Shown piece after piece: positions 1 to 9,016 of a stretch of DNA of 64,000 nt. The notes beneath the pieces were generated by a model. That model did no database searches. It was not told the DNA's origin and worked only from the letters and a program-made list of their open reading frames with translations. Every line of letters starts with the position of its first letter. Within the stretch, counting starts at the first letter, position 1. The translations under genes were made by a program, and so were the position numbers. The DNA comes from Shinella sp032095155 (GTDB taxonomy: Bacteria; Pseudomonadota; Alphaproteobacteria; Rhizobiales; Rhizobiaceae), in NCBI RefSeq assembly GCF_049199905.1, contig NZ_JBLZPK010000060.1, positions 186,001-250,000 on the forward strand. The letters are read 5' to 3'.

Positions 1-2
1 TC

Positions 3-995
3 AGCCAGAAGCTGCCCTTCGCGCTCGCCGCCGGCTGCACCACCGTCGTCAAGCCGTCGGAAATGACCTCCGGCTCGACGCTCGTGCTCGGCGAAATCCT
101 CATCGAGGCCGGCGTGCCCGCAGGTGTCGTCAACATCGTCACCGGCACCGGCCCTGAGGTCGGCGCCCCGATGACGACGGATCCCGATGTCGACATGATC
201 TCGTTTACCGGCTCTACGGGTGTCGGCAAGCTGACTATGGTCAACGCCGCACAGACGCTGAAAAAAGTGTCGCTGGAACTCGGCGGGAAGAACCCGCAGA
301 TCGTTTTCCCCGATGCCGATCTCGACGCCTTCGTCGACGCCGCCGTGTTCGGCGCCTATTTCAATGCCGGCGAGTGCTGCAATGCCGGCTCGCGGCTGAT
401 CCTGCACACATCGATTGCCGAGGAGGTGACGGCCCGCATCGCCGAGCTGGCGAAGAAGGTCAAGGTCGGCGATCCCCTCGATCCGACGACGCAGGTCGGC
501 GCGATCATCACGCCGCAGCATCTGGAAAAGATCGGCGACTATGTCGAGGGCGCGGTGAAGGCCGGCGCTTCGGTGACGCTCGGCGGCGGGGCCCTCGATC
601 TCGGGCTGGGCCAGTTCATGGTCCCGACCATCCTCTCGGGCGTGGAGCCCGACATGGCGGTCGCCCGCGAAGAGGTCTTCGGCCCGGTTCTTTCGGTGCT
701 GACCTTCGAGACGACCAAGGAGGCGATCCGCATTGCGAATGCCATCGACTACGGCCTGTCGGCCGGCGTCTGGAGCCGCGATTTCGATACCTGCCTGACG
801 GTCGGCCGCAAGGTGCGCGCCGGCACGGTCTGGATGAACACCTTCATGGACGGTGCCTCGGAGCTGCCCTTCGGCGGCTACCGCCAGTCCGGCCTCGGCC
901 GCGAGCTCGGCCGCCATGCGGTGGAGGACTATACCGAGACCAAGACGCTCAACATGCATATCGGCGCCCGCACCGGCTGGTGGATGCCGCGATGA
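3..995 (+). CDS. NAD(P)-dependent aldehyde dehydrogenase, 5' truncated by window edge
   Basis: The reading frame is open from base 3, so the gene begins upstream of the window; about 330 C-terminal residues are visible. They show the ALDH signatures: V-V-K-P-S-E near the start, FTGSTGVGK (Rossmann/cofactor region), LELGGKNP with the general-base Glu, and NAGECCNAG with the catalytic Cys. The C-terminus FGGYRQSGLGRELG is also typical. It oxidises an aldehyde to the acid in the cytoplasm; the substrate cannot be told from sequence. It converges on the LacI-family regulator downstream, so it belongs to a cluster to the left rather than to the sugar operon. Confidence 0.93.
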   Translation, partial: SQKLPFALAAGCTTVVKPSEMTSGSTLVLGEILIEAGVPAGVVNIVTGTGPEVGAPMTTDPDVDMISFTGSTGVGKLTMVNAAQTLKKVSLELGGKNPQIVFPDADLDAFVDAAVFGAYFNAGECCNAGSRLILHTSIAEEVTARIAELAKKVKVGDPLDPTTQVGAIITPQHLEKIGDYVEGAVKAGASVTLGGGALDLGLGQFMVPTILSGVEPDMAVAREEVFGPVLSVLTFETTKEAIRIANAIDYGLSAGVWSRDFDTCLTVGRKVRAGTVWMNTFMDGASELPFGGYRQSGLGRELGRHAVEDYTETKTLNMHIGARTGWWMPR

Positions 996-1042
996 CAAGA
1001 CCCTTCTCGGCAACCATGGATGGGACCGGCTTCGCCGCCCGC

Positions 1043-2095
1043 TCAGGGCGTCGGGAAGCTGAACTGCGGGCTCTGGAGGATCGCAAGCCCCTCGACGGGA
1101 TCACCCGCGATGCGTTTCAAGAGCAGCTGGCCCAACGCCTCGCCAGCGGTCGTCAGGTCCTCGTAGATGGTCTCCACCTTCGGCTGGATCTGGCTGAGCA
1201 GCCGCGACGTCTGCTTGGCGACGATATCGTATTCCACGCCGAGCGAAAGACCGTTGTCGCTCATGCCGGTAATGGTCGCGAGCGCGGAGACCTCGCCGGG
1301 ACAGGTGAACCCATCGGGCGCATCGGGCTCGCCGCTGCGGCGGCGCACATAGTCGCGGATCATGTCGGCGGGGCTGTCGAGGTCGAGCGTGTCGGGGATT
1401 TCGTAGGCGACACCGGCTTCGCGCACGGCGGTCATGAAGCCGTGCAGCATGTGTTGGCAGAAGGTCAGCCGCTTGGGCGGCAGGATGATCGTGACCTTGC
1501 GCCGGCCCTTGACGATCAGCCGCTTGGTGGCCTCGTAGGCGAAGGCGAAGTTGTCGTAGTCGACGAAGGCATGCGGGGTGGAGAACTCCGTACGGCCGTG
1601 CGTGACGAAGGGAAAGCCGTTTTCCAGCAGGAGCCGCACACGCGGATCGAACGGCTCGGTGCGCGAAAAAATCAGGCCGTCGGCCATGCCGTTGCGGATG
1701 ATGTAGTTGACCGCATCGACATTGCTGCCGTCGAGGAAATTCGGCGTGACGATGAGATGGTAGGGCGTCGCCTGAAGCGCGCGTGCCAGGCCATGCATGA
1801 TGGACGTGCCGAAGCCCAGAATTTCCTCATGCGGATCGAGCAGCACGGAAATGACGTTGGTACGGCCGGTCTTGAGACGCTGGGCGGCGCGATCCGGCAG
1901 GTAGCCGATCTCGGCTGCCACCTCGTGCACGCGGCGCCTTGTGGTCTCGGAAATCTGCGGCGCATTGCCGAGCGCGCGCGACACCGTGGTGATCGCAAAC
2001 CCCGTCAGTTCCGCGATCGTCTTCAGCGTCGGCTTGCCAGCTCGAAGCGGGTTGCGGGCGGTTTCACTGTCGGCGGGCTTTTCGATGCGGGACAC
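1043..2095 (-). CDS. LacI-family transcriptional regulator of the adjacent sugar ABC/GMC operon
   Basis: 350 residues with a GTG start at 2095. The N-terminal LacI helix-turn-helix lies at about residues 22-70 (T-L-K-T-I-A-E-L-T-G-F-A-I-T-T-V-S-R-A-L-G), followed by a periplasmic-binding-protein-like sensor domain (TGRTNVISVLLDP onward). It is divergent from the ABC transporter operon starting at 2428, and the shared 332-bp region holds two A/T-rich palindromes of the LacI-operator type. It is therefore probably a local repressor relieved by the imported sugar or a derivative. The layout resembles rhizobial agl/gts sugar loci, but the ligand is unknown. Confidence 0.93.
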   Translation of the reverse strand: MSRIEKPADSETARNPLRAGKPTLKTIAELTGFAITTVSRALGNAPQISETTRRRVHEVAAEIGYLPDRAAQRLKTGRTNVISVLLDPHEEILGFGTSIMHGLARALQATPYHLIVTPNFLDGSNVDAVNYIIRNGMADGLIFSRTEPFDPRVRLLLENGFPFVTHGRTEFSTPHAFVDYDNFAFAYEATKRLIVKGRRKVTIILPPKRLTFCQHMLHGFMTAVREAGVAYEIPDTLDLDSPADMIRDYVRRRSGEPDAPDGFTCPGEVSALATITGMSDNGLSLGVEYDIVAKQTSRLLSQIQPKVETIYEDLTTAGEALGQLLLKRIAGDPVEGLAILQSPQFSFPTP

Positions 2096-2180
2096 GGGCA
2101 GGCTTCTTCGGATGGGGAACGTCGATTTCCGGCACCATATCGAGCGCCCCGCCCTTCGGCAATCTTGCGCCGCACAGAAT

Positions 2181-2194
2181 TTAAAACGTTTTCA
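2181..2194. promoter_or_regulatory. Second LacI-type operator, near the regulator gene
   Basis: The sequence contains the perfect palindrome AAAACGTTTT (2183-2192), sharing the A-A-C-G-T-T core of the site at 2302-2321. Its centre is about 124 bp from the other. Paired sites would permit looping or autoregulation; this is inference. Confidence 0.5.
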
Positions 2195-2301
2195 GTGCAT
2201 CGCACAAAGCGCCACGGCTTGCTGAAATGGACTAAATCACCCCAATTTACGGGAATCTTGAAGACTGCCACCCGCGCAGTTGCGCACGGCTTGACTCCGC
2301 A

Positions 2302-2321
2302 AATTTACAACGTTTTAAATT
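2302..2321. promoter_or_regulatory. LacI-type operator, promoter-proximal to the sugar ABC operon
   Basis: AATTTACAACGTTTTAAATT is a 20-bp palindrome centred on the CG dinucleotide with only one mismatched pair, typical of LacI/GalR operators. It lies about 105 bp before the binding-protein gene. Assignment to the regulator at 1043-2095 is inferred from position. Confidence 0.65.
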
Positions 2322-2427
2322 GGTATGGCACTTTGAGCCATGGACTGGATTCCGACGCCCACAAAGGCCTCGGTCATATCGGCGGGAGGAGGCTCTCGCC
2401 CTCGAACTTGCAAACGGGAGGAATACG

Positions 2428-3678
2428 ATGCGCAAGTTTCTGACGACCACTGCAGCGATTGCGGTGCTGATGGGCCTGGGCGGCACGGCCGCTCGCGCCG
2501 CTGAAAACGTGGAAGTTCTGCACTGGTGGACGTCGGGCGGTGAAGCAGCCGCTCTCGACGTTCTCAAGAAGGACCTCGAATCCAAGGGCATTTCCTGGAC
2601 CGACATGCCGGTTGCCGGCGGTGGCGGCACGGAAGCCATGACGGTGCTGCGCGCCCGCGTCACGGCCGGCAACGCGCCGACCGCCGTGCAGATGCTCGGC
2701 TTCGACATTCTCGACTGGGCCAAGGAAGGCGCACTCGGCAATCTCGACGAAGTGGCTGCCAAGGAAGGCTGGGACAAGGTAATCCCGACCGCCCTGCAGC
2801 AGTTCTCCAAATATGACGGCCACTGGATCGCGGCCCCCGTCAACGTCCACTCCACCAACTGGATGTGGATCAACAAAGCGGCCCTCGACAAGGCGGGCGG
2901 CAAGGAGCCGGCGAACTGGGACGAGCTCGTCGCTCTCCTCGACAAGTTCAAGGAACAGGGCATCACGCCGGTCGCCCATGGCGGCCAGCCGTGGCAGGAC
3001 GCGACGATCTTCGACGCGGTCGTGCTCTCCTTCGGCAACGACTTCTACAAGAAGGCCTTCATCGATCTGGATCCGGACACGCTGGGCGGCGCCCAGATGA
3101 AGGAAGCCTTCGACCGCATGACGAAGCTGCGCTCCTACGTGGACGACAACTTCTCGGGCCGTGACTGGAACCTCGCGTCCGCCATGGTCATCGAAGGCAA
3201 GGCCGGCCTGCAGTTCATGGGCGACTGGGCAAAGGGCGAATTCATCAAGGCCGGCAAGAAGCCGGGCTCGGATTTCGTCTGCATGCGCTTCCCGGGCACG
3301 CAGGGCTCCGTCACCTTCAACTCCGACCAATTCGCGATGTTCAAGGTTGCCGCAGACAAGGTTCCGGCTCAGCTCGTCATGGCCTCGGCCATCGAGAACC
3401 CGACCTTCCAGTCGGCCTTCAACGTGGTCAAGGGCTCGGCGCCTGCCCGCACCGACGTCTCGGACGAAGCCTTCGACGATTGCGGCAAGAAGGCGATCAA
3501 GGACCTTGCGGAAGCCAACACCAACGGCACGCTGTTCGGTTCCATGGCGCATGGCCATGCCAACCCGGCCTCGGTCAAGAACGCGATCTATGACGTCGTG
3601 ACCCGACAGTTCAACGGCGAGCTTTCCTCCGAGGAAGCCGTGACGGAACTCAAGGCCGCCGTCGAGGCCGCGAAGTAA
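2428..3678 (+). CDS. CUT1-family sugar ABC transporter, periplasmic substrate-binding protein
   Basis: 416 residues from the ATG at 2428, preceded by GGGAGGAA at 2416-2423; an upstream in-frame extension lacks a signal peptide. A Sec signal peptide ends near T-A-A-R-A-A-E-N. The mature protein begins V-E-V-L-H-W-W-T-S-G-G-E, as in GtsA-type glucose/mannose binding proteins (SBP_bac_1 family). It would capture a mono- or disaccharide and deliver it to the two permeases and ATPase that follow. It is first gene of the operon, and a 10-bp stem-loop separates it from the permease gene. Confidence 0.93.
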   Translation: MRKFLTTTAAIAVLMGLGGTAARAAENVEVLHWWTSGGEAAALDVLKKDLESKGISWTDMPVAGGGGTEAMTVLRARVTAGNAPTAVQMLGFDILDWAKEGALGNLDEVAAKEGWDKVIPTALQQFSKYDGHWIAAPVNVHSTNWMWINKAALDKAGGKEPANWDELVALLDKFKEQGITPVAHGGQPWQDATIFDAVVLSFGNDFYKKAFIDLDPDTLGGAQMKEAFDRMTKLRSYVDDNFSGRDWNLASAMVIEGKAGLQFMGDWAKGEFIKAGKKPGSDFVCMRFPGTQGSVTFNSDQFAMFKVAADKVPAQLVMASAIENPTFQSAFNVVKGSAPARTDVSDEAFDDCGKKAIKDLAEANTNGTLFGSMAHGHANPASVKNAIYDVVTRQFNGELSSEEAVTELKAAVEAAK

Positions 3679-3697
3679 GGGGCTCGCTCCTTGCCCT

Positions 3698-3720
3698 CCC
3701 TCTCCCCGACGGGGAGAGGG
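3698..3720 (+). terminator. Stem-loop between binding-protein and permease genes (attenuator-like)
   Basis: CCCTCTCCCC, a 3-nt loop, then GGGGAGAGGG: a perfect 10-bp stem 20 bases after the binding-protein stop. No U-tract follows, so it is more likely an intergenic repeat acting as RNA-processing or 3'-stability element than a full terminator. The G-rich repeat continues to about 3785. Confidence 0.55.
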
Positions 3721-3825
3721 AACCTGAACGCCGCGGCAATGCCTTCTCCAACGGAGGGAGGGCGGCGAGCCGGATGAGGGGGCCTCGAGCCGCCCTGTAA
3801 CCCGATTTCAACGGTGGTATCGACC

Positions 3826-4707
3826 ATGGATAGCCGAAGCCGGCTGCAGGAGCTTCTGCCGAAGCTCGTGCTGGCACCCAGTTTCCTCATCGTGCTCGTC
3901 TTCGTTTACGGCTTCATCGCCTATACGGGCTTCCTGTCGCTGACGGACAGCAAGATGCTGCCCTCCTACAATTTCGTGGGACTGAGCAACTATTCCAAGC
4001 TCTGGGCGCTGCCGCACTGGTGGCGGGCGATCTCGAACCTGGCGATCTTCGCCTCGCTCTATATCGTCATCTGCTCGGTGCTGGGCCTGGCGCTCGCCAT
4101 CCTGCTCGACCAGAAGATCCGCGCCGAAGGCATCCTGCGGCCGATCTACCTCTACCCGATGGCGCTCTCCTTCATCGTGACGGGCACCGCCTGGAAGTGG
4201 TTCCTGGACCCCGGCATCGGGCTTGAGAACACCATGCATCTCTGGGGCTGGGAAAGCTTCGCCTTCAGCTGGATCAAGGACCGCAACTACGCGATCTACT
4301 GCGTTGTCATCGCCGCAGTCTGGCAATCCTCCGGCTTCGTCATGGCGATGTTCCTCGCGGGGCTGCGCGGCGTCGACAACGAGATCATCAAGGCCGCCCA
4401 GATCGACGGCGCCTCGACCTCGACGATCTACCGCCGCATCATCATTCCGCTGATGCGCCCGGTGTTCCTCTCCGCCTTCGTCGTGCTCGCCCACCTCGCC
4501 ATCAAGGCTTACGATCTTGTGGTGGCGCTCACCGGCGGTGGGCCCGGCCAGGCGACCGAACTGCCGGCGACCTTCATGTATTCCTACACCTTCACCCGCA
4601 ACCAGATGGGCATCGGCGCCTCGTCGGCCATCATCATGCTGGTCATGATCTTCTCGATCATCATCCCCTACCTCTATTCCGAAATCCGCGGAGGCAAAGG
4701 CCGATGA
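3826..4707 (+). CDS. CUT1-family sugar ABC transporter permease (UgpA/MalF type)
   Basis: 293 residues from the ATG at 3826; a GTG at 3814 in frame would add four residues, and neither start has a clear ribosome binding site. Six hydrophobic segments are seen, and the EAA loop I-K-A-A-Q-I-D-G-A-S-T-S-T-I-Y-R-R-I that contacts the ATPase lies near residue 190. It forms the inner-membrane channel with the next permease, which it overlaps by four bases (ATGA). Confidence 0.93.
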   Translation: MDSRSRLQELLPKLVLAPSFLIVLVFVYGFIAYTGFLSLTDSKMLPSYNFVGLSNYSKLWALPHWWRAISNLAIFASLYIVICSVLGLALAILLDQKIRAEGILRPIYLYPMALSFIVTGTAWKWFLDPGIGLENTMHLWGWESFAFSWIKDRNYAIYCVVIAAVWQSSGFVMAMFLAGLRGVDNEIIKAAQIDGASTSTIYRRIIIPLMRPVFLSAFVVLAHLAIKAYDLVVALTGGGPGQATELPATFMYSYTFTRNQMGIGASSAIIMLVMIFSIIIPYLYSEIRGGKGR

Positions 4708-5585
4708 GCGCGCAAAACCCCGACAACGTCATCTCGCACAACAAGCTGACCCGTGCGCTGATCTACGCCGCCCTCATCCTGTTTGCGGTCTATTATCTGC
4801 TGCCGCTCTACGTGATGCTGGTCAATTCGCTGAAGCCGCTGGAGGAGATTCGCCAGGGCGGCATGCTGAACCTGCCGAAGGTCTGGACGATCGAGCCCTG
4901 GCTGCAAGCCTGGTCGACCGCACAGATCGGCGTGCAGCCGACGGGCCTGCGGCCGTTCTTCCTCAACTCGATCCTGATGGTCGTGCCGGCCGTCGCGATC
5001 TCCGCCATCATCGGCGCGCTGAACGGCTACGTGCTGACCAAGTGGCAGTTCCGAGGGTCGAACGTCTTCTTCGGCCTGCTGCTGCTCTCCTGCTTCATCC
5101 CGTTCCAGATCGTGCTCATACCGATGGCGCGCATTCTGGGGATGATCGGACTTGCCGGCTCGCTCTGGGGGCTGATCCTCGTGCATGTCGTCTACGGCAT
5201 CGGTTTCACGACGCTCTATTTCCGCAACTACTACGAAAACTTCCCGACCGAGCTGGTGCGTGCCGCCCAGATCGACGGCGCGAGCTTCTTCCAGATCTTC
5301 TACCGCATCCTGCTGCCCTCTTCCGGTCCGATCATCGTCGTCTCGGTCATCTGGCAGTTCACCAATATCTGGAACGACTTCCTGTTCGGCGCCTCTTTCT
5401 CGGGCGCGGATACGACGCCGATGACGGTTGCGCTCAACAACCTCGTGCAGTCCTCGACGGGTGTGAAGGAATACAACGTGCATTTCGCAGGCGCGATCCT
5501 CGCGGCGCTGCCCACCCTCATCGTTTACATCGTCTCCGGACGGTATTTCGTGCGCGGCCTGATGTCCGGCGCCGTGAAAGGATAA
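4704..5585 (+). CDS. CUT1-family sugar ABC transporter permease (UgpE/MalG type)
   Basis: 293 residues; the ATG overlaps the preceding stop codon (ATGA), implying translational coupling. It has six predicted membrane segments and the EAA loop V-R-A-A-Q-I-D-G-A-S-F-F-Q-I-F-Y-R. As expected for the MalG-type partner it ends with a short tail after G-R-Y-F-V-R-G-L-M-S-G-A-V-K-G. Confidence 0.93.
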   Translation: MSAQNPDNVISHNKLTRALIYAALILFAVYYLLPLYVMLVNSLKPLEEIRQGGMLNLPKVWTIEPWLQAWSTAQIGVQPTGLRPFFLNSILMVVPAVAISAIIGALNGYVLTKWQFRGSNVFFGLLLLSCFIPFQIVLIPMARILGMIGLAGSLWGLILVHVVYGIGFTTLYFRNYYENFPTELVRAAQIDGASFFQIFYRILLPSSGPIIVVSVIWQFTNIWNDFLFGASFSGADTTPMTVALNNLVQSSTGVKEYNVHFAGAILAALPTLIVYIVSGRYFVRGLMSGAVKG

Positions 5586-5591
5586 CGCTCC

Positions 5592-6722
<1,131 letters not shown>

Positions 6723-6729
6723 GAGCCCC

Positions 6730-8229
6730 ATGACCACGCAGCCGGACATCGTCATCATCGGATCGGGCATCGGCGGCTCCACTATGGCCGCCGCGCTCGC
6801 CGGCTCGGGCGCGCGCATCGTCATCCTCGAGCGCGGCGAGCGCCTGCCCGATACGCCCGAGACGCGCAGCTACCGCTCGATCTTCGTCGACGGCCATTTC
6901 CGACCGAAGGAGATGTGGCGCGAGCCTGATGGCACGGCGTTCAATCCGGGCAATTTCTATTTCGTCGGCGGCAACTCCAAGCTCTTCGGCGCGGTGCTCC
7001 TGCGCTATCGCGCCGAGGATTTCACCGAAATGCAGCATCTCGGCGGCGTCTCGCCGGCCTGGCCGTTCCCCTACGAGGAGCTGGAGCCTTGGTACGGCAA
7101 GGCCGAGCGCCTGTTCGAGGTGCGCGGCGAACTGGGCCAGGACCCGACCGAACCGCACCATTCCACGCCCTATCCGCACGGCCCCGTGCCGGACGAGCCG
7201 GCCATCGCCCGCGCCCGCTCCGAGCTGAAGGCGCAGGGGCTCAATCCGGCGACCCTGCCGCTCGGCGTCGATATCGACACATGGCTTGCCGGCGGGCGCA
7301 CGCCCTGGGACGGCTTTCCCAACGCCGGCCAAGGCAAGAAAGACGCGGAGACCGCGCCGCTTGCCGCCGCCCTGCTCGACCCTGATATCACGCTTGTCAC
7401 CTCCGCCCATGTCGATACGCTGGAGGCGGGGCCGGACGGCCGGATCACCACGATCCACTACACCCACGGCGGCGAGAGAAAGCGGCTTTCGCCGAAGCTC
7501 GTCATCCTGTCGGCCGGCGCGATCAACTCAGCTGCGATCCTGCTGCGCTCCGGCGACGGCAAGGGACTCGCCAACGGTTCCGACCAGGTCGGCCGCAACT
7601 TCATGAACCACAATTGCAGCGCCATGCTGGCAATCAATCCGTACCGGCGCAACGACAGCATCTACCAGAAGACGCTGATGCTGAACGACTATTACCTGAC
7701 CGGCGGCCGCGACGACCTGCCGCTCGGCAATGTGCAGCTGCTGGGCAAGATCAACGGCGACATCCTGAAAGCCAACGCCCCAGCCTACGCCCCGCGCTTC
7801 GCCCTCGACTTCATGGCCGGCCACGCGATCGACTGGTACATGATGACCGAGGATCTGCCCAATCCCGAAAGCCGCATCATGGTCGACGGCAAGGGCATCA
7901 TCATGCAGTGGCAGCGTTCCAACATGGAGGCGCTCGCCGGCCTGGAGGCGAAAATGCGCGCCCATTTCAAGGCCGCCGGCTACCCGATCGTCCTGACGCA
8001 ACCCTTCGACAAGCGCACCCCCTCGCATCAGTGCGGCACCGTGCGCATGGGCCTCGATCCGGCCACCGCCCCGCTCGACCCTTATTGCCGCGCCTTCGAC
8101 CACTCCAATCTCTACGTCGTCGACGGCGGCTGCCTGCCGACCTCGGCGGCCGTCAATCCGGCGCTCACCATCGCCGCCCAGGCGCTGCGCGTCGCCGACC
8201 ATATCCGCGCAAAGGAGTTGTCAGCATGA
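6730..8229 (+). CDS. GMC-family FAD oxidoreductase
   Basis: 499 residues from the ATG at 6730, eight bases after the ATPase gene; an in-frame ATG further upstream lies within that gene. The N-terminus has the FAD-binding motif I-I-G-S-G-I-G-G-S, and the C-terminal domain has the family's active-site His in H-Q-C-G-T-V-R-M-G and Asn in A-V-N-P-A-L-T. No signal peptide is evident, so it probably acts in the cytoplasm on the imported sugar or polyol. It is not a close match to the second GMC protein of the operon; substrate unknown. Confidence 0.9.
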   Translation: MTTQPDIVIIGSGIGGSTMAAALAGSGARIVILERGERLPDTPETRSYRSIFVDGHFRPKEMWREPDGTAFNPGNFYFVGGNSKLFGAVLLRYRAEDFTEMQHLGGVSPAWPFPYEELEPWYGKAERLFEVRGELGQDPTEPHHSTPYPHGPVPDEPAIARARSELKAQGLNPATLPLGVDIDTWLAGGRTPWDGFPNAGQGKKDAETAPLAAALLDPDITLVTSAHVDTLEAGPDGRITTIHYTHGGERKRLSPKLVILSAGAINSAAILLRSGDGKGLANGSDQVGRNFMNHNCSAMLAINPYRRNDSIYQKTLMLNDYYLTGGRDDLPLGNVQLLGKINGDILKANAPAYAPRFALDFMAGHAIDWYMMTEDLPNPESRIMVDGKGIIMQWQRSNMEALAGLEAKMRAHFKAAGYPIVLTQPFDKRTPSHQCGTVRMGLDPATAPLDPYCRAFDHSNLYVVDGGCLPTSAAVNPALTIAAQALRVADHIRAKELSA

Positions 8230-8996
8230 CTCGCCCCGTCGCCATCGTCACCGGCGGCCGCCGCGGCATCGGCCTCGGGATCGCGAAAGCCCTCGCCGAC
8301 GAAGGCTTCGCCATCGCCATTACCGGCATCGGCGACAGCGATGCCGCGACCGACGCCATGATTGCCGATTTTTCCGCACGCGGCACACAGGCTATCTATC
8401 TCAAGGCCGATCTCGCCGATCTCGCCGGCCATGCGGCCGCGGTCGCGGCCATCGAAGATCAGCTCGGAGCGATTGCCTGCCTCGTCAACAATGCCGGCAT
8501 CGCCTCCGTCGTGCGCGGCGATTTCCTCGATCTGGCACCGGAACATTTCGACACGATCGTCTCGACCAACCTGCGCGGCACCGTGTTCTTCACCCAGGCC
8601 GTGCTGAAGGTGATGCTGCATTCGAAACAGGCGGCCGGCCCACGGGCGATCATCAACATCACCTCCGTCTCGGCCGGCCTCACCTCGCCCGAACGCCTCG
8701 ACTATTGCATGACCAAGGCCGGCCTTGCCGCCTTCAGCCAGGGGCTGGCGCTCAGACTGGCGGACACCGGTATCGCCGTCTTCGAAATCCGTCCGGGCAT
8801 CATCCGCTCCGACATGACGGCGGCCGTCTCCAACAAATACGACGCGCTGATCGAAGGCGGCCTCGTGCCGATGAAGCGCTGGGGCGAGCCTGACGACATC
8901 GGCTCCGTCGCAGCGGCGCTTGCGAGCGGCAAATTCGCCTTCGCCACCGGCTCGGTGATCAATCTCGACGGCGGGCTCTCGATCGGCCGGCTCTGA
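8226..8996 (+). CDS. SDR-family NAD(P)-dependent oxidoreductase
   Basis: 256 residues from the ATG at 8226, overlapping the GMC stop by four bases (ATGA). It shows the classical SDR elements T-G-G-R-R-G-I-G (cofactor binding), N-N-A-G-I, and the catalytic Ser in I-T-S-V-S-A with Y-C-M-T-K. The end S-V-I-N-L-D-G-G-L is also standard. It would oxidise or reduce a carbonyl/hydroxyl of the transported compound or its GMC product. Annotation as a 3-oxoacyl-ACP reductase would be only a generic family match. Confidence 0.92.
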   Translation: MTRPVAIVTGGRRGIGLGIAKALADEGFAIAITGIGDSDAATDAMIADFSARGTQAIYLKADLADLAGHAAAVAAIEDQLGAIACLVNNAGIASVVRGDFLDLAPEHFDTIVSTNLRGTVFFTQAVLKVMLHSKQAAGPRAIINITSVSAGLTSPERLDYCMTKAGLAAFSQGLALRLADTGIAVFEIRPGIIRSDMTAAVSNKYDALIEGGLVPMKRWGEPDDIGSVAAALASGKFAFATGSVINLDGGLSIGRL

Positions 8997-9016
8997 AAAT
9001 TCTTGAGGACCAAGGC

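Larger units (their letters stand above)
2096..2427. promoter_or_regulatory. Divergent promoter region between lacI-type regulator and sugar ABC operon
   Basis: This 332-bp non-coding region separates the divergent regulator and transporter genes. It is visibly more A/T-rich than its surroundings at 2180-2200 and 2300-2325, where two palindromes centred on A-A-C-G-T-T occur (listed separately). No other gene was seen in it. Confidence 0.7.

Noticed and set aside
374..2443. 689-codon opening on the plus strand across the aldehyde dehydrogenase end and the LacI regulator
   Set aside because: It spans two real genes in other frames and the operator region, with arginine-rich low-complexity translation.
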